From contig JAQFVV010006699.1 in assembly GCA_028023455.1 (NCBI GenBank), forward strand, positions 312,001 through 376,000: a stretch of DNA of 64,000 bases. The letters are read 5' to 3'. The position numbers and the translations under genes were made by a program. Origin of the DNA: Epiperipatus broadwayi. Its lineage: Eukaryota; Onychophora; Udeonychophora; Euonychophora; Peripatidae. The notes under the pieces were generated by a model that ran no database searches, was not told where the DNA came from, and saw nothing but the letters and a program-made list of their open reading frames with translations. Shown piece after piece: positions 1-13,602 of the stretch (within the stretch, counting starts at the first letter, position 1; the number at the start of each line of letters is the position of its first letter).

Positions 1-1
1 G

Positions 2-91
2 AGGATTGCCCAAGTGTCTCTGAGGAGTGGAGGTGGGGCTAGTTTGGTATCTCAGGTTTTGAGAGGGCGAATTAGGTCCAAGAACTTTTGA
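2..91 (+). CDS. possible terminal coding exon, C-terminus of an upstream gene
   Basis: Reading from base 2 gives 29 sense codons and then TGA at 89-91. The peptide begins RIAQVSLRSGGGASLV and ends RIRSKNF. The stretch is clearly richer in G+C than everything after it, and the composition falls sharply just past the stop, as at an exon to 3'UTR border. AATAAA occurs at about 250, a plausible poly(A) signal. The window edge cuts the 5' side, so no acceptor can be seen. I recognise no domain. The alternative is a repeat: CTCTGAGGAGTG here resembles a motif in the repeat near 27.94 kb, which lowers my confidence. Confidence 0.3.
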   Translation, partial: RIAQVSLRSGGGASLVSQVLRGRIRSKNF

Positions 92-1264
92 TTGACTGAA
101 TGTACTAATTTTTAGTTTTTATATAAAAAAAATACCGACTGCATATCACCAGTTTCTTTTTCCTGTCGATTCTAAATTGGATGATGTTGATCTTTAAAAA
201 ATATTTTTATTCAGAACAAGTAAAGCATTTAAATTTCTTGTCTGGTGCTAATAAATTCCATTAATAAGTCATTTAATGCAAAAATGTATTATTTTAATAC
301 TTAAGTCTTTGATTACAATTATTAAAGGGAAAAAAAAATTCATACATGTATATCAACAGGATGAAGTTTCTGTTTACAAAATATTTTTATTCTTAAAAAC
401 TAAGGCGTTTAAATTTATTGTTAAGAGCTAATAAATTATTTGAATCAAATATATAATGAAAAATACCATTATGCCTTATTTTTAAGTCCTACATTAGAAT
501 GATTAAAGAAATATATGTTTAGAAAGAAATTATTGCAGATTCTGTAATATTGTTGTTTTAAATGAAGGATATTGCAATATTTTATAAAACAATAAATTAA
601 GTTTAAACCTGTTTTATAAATATGTACTCAGTCTATTGACTATTAATGGATCAATTAGGATTTATTATTAGTCTTCTCAGACGTCAATACAATCATATTT
701 ATGCTATTGCCTTGTTCTATCTGTTATATACTCCTCCTGTATATTTTCTATAAAATTCACATGTTCTAATTATATTTACAATATGTATTATTTACACTTT
801 ATGAATATATTTTCGAAAATATTATTTTCATATTTAAATTAGCATCCCTATCATTGTAACATTAGTCTTATATATCTCAATGTTCTTCCAATATCTCATG
901 CGTAAGTGTCTGTTTGAAATCTTTTTTTCACAACAGTCCATATCTCGTTTCTTACAAAACTTCATTTTAAACAAAACTTTAAAAATGTTTTTTTTTTAAA
1001 ACTGAACTTAAAAAGCAATAACTTTATATCTTAAATTTAGAGCTTATTTGAGTTATGTTATTTTTAATTTAATGTATTTCATGGTGAAATCAAATTATAC
1101 AATAAAAAATACAGATTTTTTTGGGAATTCTTTGACCATCTTCGATCTCAAACTTTTGTCGCATCAGTAACCGTTCTCTATTTTATAATTATAAATATGT
1201 ATTTGTTTTAAGTAAAAAACGTAATTCTATTTATGTTTAAATTTAAAAAAAAAACGTATATAGC
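92..1264. other. AT-rich stretch without a recognisable gene
   Basis: No open frame worth naming on either strand. It contains homopolymer A/T runs and two loosely similar blocks (about 195-260 and 375-440, both with ATATTTTTATTC followed by a GCTAATAAATT motif), which look like an old tandem duplication. If the frame ending at 91 is a real exon, the first part would be its 3'UTR. Confidence 0.5.
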
Positions 1265-1284
1265 TTTATTGCTCTGAGTTCATA

Positions 1285-1356
1285 AGAAGTTCTGGTGCCA
1301 GACGAGCGAGCGCCAGAATTAATCACGTGATCTCCCGATCCGAAATCGAGCGTTCT
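1285..1356 (+). promoter_or_regulatory. CpG-bearing patch with TCACGTGA M-box, candidate promoter or 5'UTR
   Basis: This short patch stands out in composition. It has a cluster of CpG dinucleotides (GACGAGCGAGCGCC, then CCCGATCCGAAATCGAGCG) while the neighbouring kilobases have almost none. TCACGTGA at 1323-1330 is a perfect palindromic E-box of the M-box/CLEAR type bound by MITF/TFE, USF and related bHLH-ZIP proteins. TTCTGG and CCAGAA flank the first CpG run and can pair. Retained CpG in an A+T-rich genome often marks an unmethylated promoter; that is inference here. Confidence 0.3.
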
Positions 1357-1397
1357 ATGAACTACGCCAAATTATGCAGTGGAAACTTGCAAAAAAG
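1357..1397 (+). CDS. possible first coding exon (13 codons) ending at a splice donor
   Basis: An ATG at 1357, just after the CpG patch, opens the frame MNYAKLCSGNLQK and reaches AAG|GTATAT at 1397/1398, a reasonable U2-type donor. If spliced there, the intron would be phase 2. Read through, the frame stops six codons on. I found no matching downstream exon, so this is a gene-start model only. It is too short to identify. Confidence 0.18.
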
Positions 1398-1620
1398 GTA
1401 TATTGGGTATTGATATTCATACAAAATTTAGCATAGAAATTTTAGGGTAATTTTATTTAGCATTTCAAACACTTACAAATATTCATGTAAGTTATTTCCT
1501 GTTTTTTTTTTTTTAATTTACATAATGTTTTGAAAGAATATCTGTGTGATCATATATATATATATCATTAAAAAACACATAGACAATCCCAATATCAATA
1601 ACAAACAACAATTTCAAACT

Positions 1621-1634
1621 GTTGCCTAGGCAAC
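1621..1634. promoter_or_regulatory. perfect RFX X-box palindrome
   Basis: GTTGCCTAGGCAAC is a perfect 14-base palindrome and fits the X-box consensus (two GTNRCC/RGYNAC halves separated by 0-3 bases) bound by RFX factors. In animals these sites mark ciliary genes and some others. It lies about 225 bases downstream of the candidate donor at 1397, and a pyrimidine-rich TATA-containing stretch follows at 1640-1680. The match is seen directly; binding is inferred. Confidence 0.45.
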
Positions 1635-1639
1635 CTCCT

Positions 1640-4085
1640 TTTATATATATCCTCCTCCCCCCTTTCTCTCTCTTCGTAGTGTATAATAATTTCCTGTCTT
1701 TATGTGCCCACAGTTAATATTCTCTTTTGATTCTATATTTTGTGACTTTTTTTAAATTTTATTGATCTGTTAAAAACAAAATATACTTACAAATAATATA
1801 ACGTGTTTAGTGAAATATTATTATAACAAACGCAGTAATCTATTTTTCCGGATTTCAAAAAAGTTTTTAAACATGATAAATGAAATTTATATTTCCCTTC
1901 TTTAAAAAGTTGAAAATATTACGCGATTTCATATTTACATAATTTTTTTTTAATAGAAAATCTGATTTTATTTTTAAAATGTCACTAAAATTTTATATAT
2001 ATATAATTTAAATGTTTCCATGATATTAGATGTTTAATTTGTTTGAATTTCAGTCTTTTTATTATACATCCTGTAGAAATTTTACAATATGGCACAACAA
2101 AAAGTTTATGTAATTATTATTAACATAATATATTAATTTAAGGATGTGTTTATGGATATGGAGTAGATCAATGTAAGTATTGTATATTTGTGTGTAATAT
2201 ACATTTCTTCATTATCATATATCAATAGATTTAGAGATTAATAATATAATTTTAAAGTTACCATTGCTTTTGTTTTTTATATTTTTGTACAAAAAGATAT
2301 TCAATAATTTTTCTTGTCAGCTTGTATTTATACTTGAAGACTACTGTTTAGGAAATTTATGATACTTACTTTGTTTTATAGTTGAGAATAGGTGTCAAGT
2401 GTATTTATGTATTGTATTAACCATTATTCAAGTCTTCAATGCCATTTTGCTAATGACTTATTAACTCAGTTATTTGCAGTATTTTAATATCTTATGTAAT
2501 GCTATCTTTTACATCTGCTATACTATAAATTGAATTACTTAATTTATTGAACAATTTATCCAAACTACCTTTGTCTGATGAATCTAAAAATTAAATTTAA
2601 TGTTACTAACATTTTTTACAGCTTTAAAATTCACTTACTTTTTAATATTTTAATTTCAAAAAAAAATATGTCATGAAAATCAAATAAGCAGGAATTTCAA
2701 AGTAATTGAAACGACACATTATTTTCTAGTCATTGTATATTCGCGAACTTTGCGACATTACTTTGAGAATATATTACCATGGTCTAAAAGCTTGATTTTT
2801 GGGGAAGTTTATAATTATTTTTGTATCATAATTGTGTAATAATTATTATAAATCAATATATATATATATACTATTACCTATTTATTTTTTACTGAGATGT
2901 TTCATTTTTAAATACAAAAGAATGTATAGTATTCTGAATATTGTTACCACATAGATTATAGTGGGAAATGCAACTGTCTTATGAAAAAAATTAAACTTTT
3001 AAAGCATAAATTGATAAATTTAATATATATTAAAATTAATGCGTTCAGCTTTTTAAAAGAAACATCAATCAAAGTCTTATTTATTTGGGGAATGGAATTG
3101 GCTCCACCTAAAATTTGATGACATGATATTTTGTTTTGATTAAAATCATTTTTTAAAAATAATTCTGAAAATCAAATGTTATTTTTTTAATTCATTTAAT
3201 TTTTAAACAAAAATATTTGTCAAATGAGATCAAATTTATTATACTCTGATAAGTGTAATATTAAAATGAATGGTGTTTGGTAAGAAGTTATTGTCTCTTA
3301 GATTCAACTAATAATGGTCAATTATTACAATGTAAAATATTTGGACTATTTTAGATGGAGTTCAATTTATTTAGTGACAGTAAATAAATTAAACTAATCT
3401 CTTGAAAAATTTAAGGAATAAAAGTGAAGGTTTTGCAGAGAATAAGGATAAAATTATTCAGCAGCATAACAATTTGGTATAAATTGATTGGTGGGATAAA
3501 GTGAAAGTTTTGCACAAATAAGTACAAAACTTATTCAGCAGCATAACAATTTGGCGAAAATTGATTGGTGGATAGATATAATTTTAAATAAACATTTCAG
3601 AATATATTAAAAGTAAAACAGAATGTCATCTTCAAAAGAAAAGGGAGAAAAAACAGAGGAAAAACAACCATCAGTGAAAACATTAAAAACATACTGAAAT
3701 GTTTATACCTGTTACAGAATATAAGAAAATAAAATTATGGAAAATGACTGTATGTTAGTACTGTACTGCTTTTTACATTCTGGTAGGCCTTCTATTCCTC
3801 ACTACAATGCACAAGTTAATAAATCTATGAAGAAGAAAAATATTTTGTTTATATTTCTAAAAACATAACTATATTTCCTGATTAACTAGACCTAACATTC
3901 CAATTTGATGTGTGCCAGCAGAATCACTTGAGAATGGCATTGTACCATTTATATGGTAGACATATATTTGGCATTTGGTAATATTTAAAGAATGTATGAT
4001 ACAAAGTATAAATTACTATTCATTTCCTAGTTGAAGGCTTGAGTGATCAAGTCAAAACAACAGAATATCTAATTAAAATCTTACA
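1640..4085. other. AT-rich stretch, no gene seen
   Basis: No coding frame or recognised element. Around 3,415-3,560 two nearby blocks share AAATTGATTGGTGG and CAGCATAACAATTTGG about 70 bases apart, a small imperfect tandem duplication. Elsewhere there are only simple A/T runs. Confidence 0.5.
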
Positions 4086-4087
4086 TG

Positions 4088-4140
4088 AATGGACCTTCAA
4101 AATATGTCTTTTATATCTCTAACCCTTGAAAACACACACA

Positions 4141-4143
<3 letters not shown>
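4088..4143 (+). mobile_element. short 3' tail of a PLE-like repeat ending in (AT)n
   Basis: The string CAAAATATGTCTTTTATAT, followed by an AACCCTTGAAAACACACAC-type sequence and then an (AT)n array, also occurs at 52,121-52,180 with the same order and the same (AT)n border. At 52 kb it is joined to a segment resembling PLE 3' tails. This copy is severely 5'-truncated. The strand is inferred from the 52 kb copy. Confidence 0.4.

Positions 4144-4185
<42 letters not shown>
4144..4185. repeat. (AT)n microsatellite
   Basis: About 21 uninterrupted AT units directly after the PLE-like tail. Confidence 0.95.
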
Positions 4186-4188
<3 letters not shown>

Positions 4189-4749
4189 ACTCTCACTTCC
4201 GGGATATATAATATAATAAAACAGGACTAGCTCAGATGAATGGTTATGCTCGGCTAAAATACATCTAATCAATAATAAAGATATTTTATGTTATTGTATA
4301 TTGTTTAACTAGCTCTAACTAATAAGAAATAATAAAATGGCTCGGTTTTATAAATTAAATAAATAAATATTAATTAAATCTTGAGCCCATGAAGTGAGAT
4401 ACAAGTGGTAATTTGAATTACATTGAGCTAATAATATCCCACATGATACAAACTCAGTGGCATAATAATACTACCCCCCCCCTATTATTTCAAATAATAA
4501 TACATCTATAGCATTCTTACGACTTTAAAATAATAATCAATTAAATATAAGGCTAATAAATGAATCCTAATCTTTTTATTTAAAATAATATAACTAATAT
4601 AATCTCGGGTTTTTTAAACTAATTCTATTCAACTTATAATCTTCTGTAATCAAGCATGATAAGGGATTTGATATCACCCTCAACTACACCTAACTAATAA
4701 TAATAATAATATTCAATGTATAATTCAATCTTATCTATTGTCCCTGTTA

Positions 4750-4925
4750 TAGTTATTATCAATAACAATAATAGTAAATAAATAATATAGTTTAATCTTT
4801 AGCTTTCATCTGATATCTTAAATAAAATATGTGATATATAGTTATTATCAATAACAATAATAGTAAATAAATAATATAGTTTAATCTTTAGCTTTCATCT
4901 GATATCTTAAATAAAATATGTGATA
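4750..4925. repeat. two-copy tandem duplication, period about 89 bp
   Basis: The block beginning AGTTATTATCAATAACAATA and ending near AAATATGTGATATA is repeated immediately with essentially no change. The second copy starts at 4840. Near identity means a recent local duplication. Confidence 0.9.
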
Positions 4926-7119
4926 TAATCTGATAATCTGAGAAAATATCGCAGCGGATAATATTATAACTCTGTATAATAATTTGAGTAATTAATTTAT
5001 GACCGTAATGATAATGAGATTTTTCAAAATAAATAATTTTAAAAAAACACTGTAATTTCTCAAATAAATAATATTATTCGTACTGTGCAATATTATGTTT
5101 TGGTTCAAAACATCTGTAATCATGTGTTTGCGATGGGAAAGAATCAATTCAACACAAAAATGTATAAAAAAACAAGTTTAACAAATTTTATTATAATGCT
5201 TTATAATGCTTTCAACAAAAAATAAATTATGTACAATATTTACAATTAAAGAATCTTGGATAATTACATACTTCTTCATCTCCACAAAAAAATAATAAAA
5301 TCTAAGTACCTAAGTGTTTACTCCGACTTAGAACTTGTTGTGTTTTTTTTTTAATTTTTCATAATAATACTACCAATAATATTCATGGATACACTTAGTG
5401 TTTGAAATATATTATCTACAAATGAATGATACTATATTATGTTTCCATCCAAAACATACGGAAATTATGAAACATAAACATAAACTACAGAAGAATTACT
5501 TATTCCAATACATAATTCTATCAGTTTATACCCAATTAATTTAAATAAATCTATCATGATAGTGCTGATATTATCAAACAAAAAAAATATTCTGGTTCGT
5601 TATTAAAATAAGTGGACTCAAATAATATAATTGACATACATTACACATCTTACTTGGCATTAATTTAATATAAAACTCTATATAGGTGTTGATGTGTTTC
5701 CTAAAACATAAAAATAATATTTATAAAATTAAAACACTTGTTCTATTCTATGTTGTTTCCTTGGATATATTATCCACTAATAATATGCATTACATGTAAG
5801 TTAAAAATATTTAAAAATTATCCAAAAATTTTTTGAATAATTTTATTATTACTTATACACTTTCATAAAAATAATTTATTAAAATACAGAAAATATTTCT
5901 GATTTTTTATCCTTATTTTAATTTTATTCTCAATCTCATTTGTATTTATTCTCAATATCATTCAAAGCAAGTAAAACCTATCTTAACCTCTTCCAAAATA
6001 ACAATCCTTCAATTCCAAAATTATTTATCATTCTCTCTCAAAAACACAGTTCTGTATGATGTAATACTTAGAAATTACGATAGCGATGCGTAGGTATGAA
6101 GAACAAACTAGAGTAATTAACTCAATAGTACAAATATATCAGATAGTCAACATGGCAACAGTGCATAAAAAAGAGGCCTGACTTTTCTGTCTAATAACCT
6201 TCACTAAAATAACAATGTCCAAGCTATTTATTCAGCTTTTCGGAACATTAATATTCAATACTAAAGGAAACACTGTCCATGGAAATATACAAGTTACACG
6301 GATTCGTTACCCGCAGCTGCATAATTACTAAGATAATAAAATTAGTTCTATTCCCCATAAAACCTATATCAAAGCATCCCTTTGGTTTTTTTAATACTCC
6401 CAAGTCCCTACCATGTTAAAATTTTTTTATAGATATATCTATCTACATCGCCAAAAATTCTCAAACATATTTCTAAAAACAATAAATAAAATTCACATAT
6501 AAATTCAACAATCTAGACTACTCAACAAGAAAAGGTTACTTCACTTTCAAAAATCCTCAATACAAATACAAAATGATTGGTATCTATGTATTAAGACAAT
6601 ATTTTAAACATTTTAAAATAATATAGTTTTTTGATTAAAGAATCATATAATTATATTCATCATTAAATCGTACTATGTCAGTAATATAAAATAAAAATAT
6701 GCATTTTTAATAAAAATTTAACTCATATAAGTTTTATATGAGTTTAATGAATTCACACATACTCATACATTCATAGGATAATATTATAAAATACTCGACA
6801 CGATTTAAAGAAAAGAAAACAAATACATCATTAAAAAAATAATATTATACAACTTTTATCCATAGTGATATTTTTGCTAGTTTATCACTTTTTAGACGTT
6901 TGGTCCACAATCAATAAAATATTGCATAATATAAACATTTATTCAGCAATTACCATACTTATAATATTAAAACTTTATAAAAAAATATTAAGTATCCTTT
7001 ATGGTAATTATAATACTATATTAGTAAATAATTTTTATATGTATTTTTCCTATCTATGATTATAAAAAGAAAAAGTTAATATTATTATTAGTTCATAAAT
7101 AATAATAAAAAAACCATAG

Positions 7120-7296
7120 TTACGTAAAAACTCCAGTCCATGATAAGAACTCATTTAAAAAAAAAATGTTCTTTATTTCTTCGGGTATTTCATTACCAAA
7201 TCCTTGTAAGCATTGAAACTCCCCTGTGCACATTGCTACGACAACTGTTGTCTTAACACTTGAAGACCGCAACTCCTTTTCCAACACGATGTATGA
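7120..7296 (-). CDS. 58-codon open frame, possible terminal exon or LTR fragment
   Basis: On the minus strand an open frame runs from 7296 to TAA at 7122-7120. It has no ATG near its start (the codon before it is TGA). It begins SYIVLEKELRSSSVKTTVVV and contains GEFQCLQGFGNEIPEEIKN, a balanced residue mix unlike the I/K/N/Y/F-rich translations around it, and the DNA is richer in G+C. Two readings fit. One is an exon or exon relic of a host gene. The other is part of an LTR, because AATAAA lies inside it on the same strand at about 7160. I recognise no family. Confidence 0.25.
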   Translation of the reverse strand, partial: SYIVLEKELRSSSVKTTVVVAMCTGEFQCLQGFGNEIPEEIKNIFFLNEFLSWTGVFT

Positions 7297-9269
7297 TCAG
7301 TTGATTACAAAAATGATGAACAAAAATAAAATAAATGAAAAGGGAAAAAAGTCAACTTTGAAAATCTGGATCCATCTATAAAAATAATCACTAATTTTTT
7401 CTTGAAAGATTATAAAAGTTATAGTCTATTGTTTATATCTTTCAGAATAGTGATTATTGAAGACAATATAAACTCATAATATTTAAAAATAATTCTCTGG
7501 AGATTTCTTATTCCACTAGGATACTATACCAGCTTCTAGTGTTTTGGACACAACAATATGCATTCGGGCATACTTATATATAAATTGCACATTTTTTATT
7601 CCAATAAAATTAACATTTAATCATTTTATAAATCTAGCATATAGTTCGTCCATCAGAATAATTTTTATTTATCCAGGTATTTTTACTCTTCAGTTAATAA
7701 TTTCCAATTATCGGTTTTTTTAAATGTTATTAAATACAAAGCAGTCTTTTTAAATAATAAAGACATATTATGTAAAATATATTTGCAGTAACTATCTTTA
7801 TTTTTCCATTATTTTGGAATAACAGTTTAGAATAAATTCTTAAAAGAAATTTTTTTTTTCTTTTAAAAGAAACATTTTCTGCAACTTTTAATTTAAAAAA
7901 CAATATATTTTCAAAATATTGAAAAATTGAAAATCTTTACCATATTGCTTTGTAGGTTTTTTAGATAAAACTATTTTTTTCTAATAAAATGAATTTTTGC
8001 TTCTAATTTCATGTAAACTTTTCTGTTTAATTCTTTACATAATGTTTGAAATATTAATAAGACCAATATTGTATATTTCTTCATTAATAACTTTAAAAAT
8101 ATACTTTCAATTAAGGATTGTACTTCCAGCCTTTCTTTGCACAGGTATATAATTACTCTTGGTATGAATTCCATAGTTATTGCAATGTTAAAATTAAATT
8201 TCAATAAAACACTTAGTAAAAGAATTTTAGTTGCTCAACAGTGCATAATTGAAACATAATAAACTTCTAGTTTTTTAATACTCATTTTTTTAAAAAAAAA
8301 ATCAATTAGTATACTATTCTTCTAATGTACAGAATTGACTAATAAAAAGCACACAAAAATAAGTGAACATCTGCTTTTATACCAAAATAAATCAATGATA
8401 GGATTGGCAAATTATACATTTATCTGATGAAGTGATTTACATATCCAGCCAAAATTGCACAATTAAAATTAAAAATAAAATTTTATGACTCATCTTTTTA
8501 AAATATTATTTAAAAATATTACTTTTAAATTAATTTTACACTTTATTTAAACTACCTACACATTTTAAAATAGCATTTTGAAAATAATATAATTTATTAA
8601 TCTATTCAACATTTAGTTTTAATGTATCTATTTTTCTAAACAAAAAATCTAATTTTTGTTAACTACATTCATTTTAAAACCTAATTAAATATTTTATAAT
8701 AGGTAATTTTTTTATTTTTTATCTCGTGTTTAGACAAATAAATATCTTCAATTTTATAGTATAATTTTAAAACAATTTTGAAACTTTATTAACAAAAAAA
8801 CTTGTAAGCACAGATGTAAGAATATTTACATGCCACATGACTTAAAACTGAGACAGAATCTGTAATAATTTTTGTCTGGCAACAAAATAATTGTTTAATT
8901 GCAAAAATATTATATTGAAGAATAATGATATACTAATATAATTTAGAATAATAATTTTGATACTATAAAACCAATACATCTATCCCCACAATATATTATA
9001 TTTTAAGAAATAATTTTTAATACAACTATTAAATATAATCTTCATTTTAAAATATATTATTTATTTAATTGTAAGTTATTCTTTTTAAAATTCAGTTTTA
9101 AATTCTTATTTAAGAGACTTATTAATGTACTATTTTATTATGGCCAGTTTTTCCAACCATATAAAATTGCACTGTTTAGCTTTAATTGACTATTCCTAAT
9201 GTATTATTATACTTTTATACATTTAATATTCTCATTTTACTTTAACTAAGCTTTTAAAAAAATTCTCAA

Positions 9270-9363
9270 CATAACACAGTAATCATATATATATATATAT
9301 ATATATTGAAGAGACTGTATCTCGGCATAACACAGTAATCATATATATATATATATATATATT
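9270..9363. repeat. two-copy tandem repeat containing (AT)n
   Basis: CATAACACAGTAATC plus an (AT)n run plus TTGAAG occurs at 9270 and again at 9326, a period of 56 bp. The (AT)n lengths are nearly equal, so the array was duplicated together with its flank. Confidence 0.9.
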
Positions 9364-9587
9364 GAAGGAGTCAATCTTAGCTTAAGATTGTGCTTCATGA
9401 TTCCATCTACTAACCTGTATTTAAACCGTATATCCCATCCCACTCCTTTTGTTATATATATATATATTATGTATATATTTGAGATGTGCACCTAAAATTT
9501 ATAGTTTAACTTTCAATATTTATTATTATTAATTCTTTTTTATTAACTATTAGTTATTTTTTATTAAACTACATATGTGCGGCTCAA

Positions 9588-9610
9588 ATATATATATATA
9601 TATATATATA
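9588..9610. repeat. (AT)n at the 3' end of a PLE
   Basis: A short (AT)n array adjoining the 3' end of the minus-strand PLE that follows. Another (AT)n lies about 120 bases to its left. Confidence 0.9.
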
Positions 9611-10394
9611 AACAAAAAAATAAAGACTTATAAATCCAATAAATAATATAATATTTCAACCAGAGGACTGGTTTTCATCAGAAAGGAAAAAAATACATAG
9701 TAAAATGGCGATAATCAAAAATTACAGATTTGGTAAAAGATTAAAAATTTAACAAAACCCCCCTGATTGGTCACAAAATCTAACACAGAATATCTACCCA
9801 ATCAATGACAAAATCCAAAAAAAAAAAAACTACATTCCCTCCTAATCAAGCTTAAATTCTATTTAAATTAAAATAAATATAAAAATAAAAAATCCAAAAT
9901 TAAAAATTAAAATATACATATGTGCATACATAGAAAAATTAAACTATGCTCACACACAAAAAATAGCTGTGCTCAAATTAATATTCATTAAAAACTAAAA
10001 TACTTATACATTTTAAAAATTATAGTTAGTGCAAAGTACAATAATTTATAACTAATTATTTATCTATAAACCAATTAAACACAGATATTAAACATCCATG
10101 TAACCAATCTTTACATAAAAAACCTCATATAAGAAAATTTTCACATAAAAACACACATATAGAAATCATTTAGGAGACCAGGTAACCCAGAGATGTAATA
10201 GTTTCAGTGTTCAAATTCAATCCATGCGGTTCTAAAGTCTTGAATTTAAAAATAAAAAAAACTCTCCTTTTGTTTCCTCTCCCTTGTAGAAGAAAAACCT
10301 TCCTGAAAAATCACTACTTTTAAATCATCAATTGAATGATTCGGTAAGTTAAAATGTTTTGAAACCGGTCTATCTTTATTCTTATGCAAAGTGT

Positions 10395-10398
<4 letters not shown>
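9611..10398 (-). mobile_element. 5'-truncated Penelope-like element: C-terminal GIY-YIG region and 3'UTR
   Basis: The minus strand encodes KNKDRPVSKHFNLPNHSIDD and, after one frameshift near 10,250, KFKTLEPHGLNLN. This is the layout of the C-terminal part of PLE GIY-YIG endonucleases: a His-containing VSKHFN.PNHS segment, then an arginine/glutamate-rich stretch, then a TLxPxGLN ending. About 500 bases of non-coding 3' sequence follow, including a palindrome-like CCAGTCCTCTGG and TCTGATGAAAA. RT and the N-terminal half of the endonuclease are absent. The break on the 5' side falls exactly at the (AT)n array starting at 10,399, and the 3' end meets another (AT)n. Confidence 0.65.

Positions 10399-10484
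<86 letters not shown>
10399..10484. repeat. (AT)n microsatellite, about 43 units
   Basis: Uninterrupted AT dinucleotides. It marks the 5' truncation point of the PLE on its left. Confidence 0.97.
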
Positions 10485-13540
<3,056 letters not shown>

Positions 13541-13557
13541 GTTAAAGTAAGAATCAA

Positions 13558-13602
13558 CCAATCAAATGAGGTATTCTTACAGACTATAAATAAGATTTGC
13601 AT
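13558..13602 (+). promoter_or_regulatory. CCAAT, TATAAATA and ATTTGCAT octamer cluster
   Basis: CCAAT at 13,558-13,562, TATAAATA at 13,585-13,592 and the POU octamer ATTTGCAT at 13,595-13,602 occur in order within 45 bases, followed by a GGGG-containing purine-rich tract. The order resembles a compact core promoter, of the kind used by histone or small-RNA genes. No gene is evident downstream, and TATA-like words are common in DNA this A/T-rich, so the octamer and CCAAT box carry the evidence. Confidence 0.2.

Larger units (their letters stand above)
4186..9265. other. long AT-rich stretch, no intact gene
   Basis: Apart from the tandem duplication near 4.75-4.93 kb and the minus-strand open frame near 7.2 kb listed separately, I see no coding signal. 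Bases 6,130-6,185 (GATAGTCAACATGGCAACAG) resemble bases 20,740-20,765 (GATAGGTCAGCATGTTGCCA), perhaps the edges of one old repeat. The predicted 64-residue frame at 6,865-7,059 is composed of A/T-encoded residues and is not credible as a gene. Confidence 0.5.
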
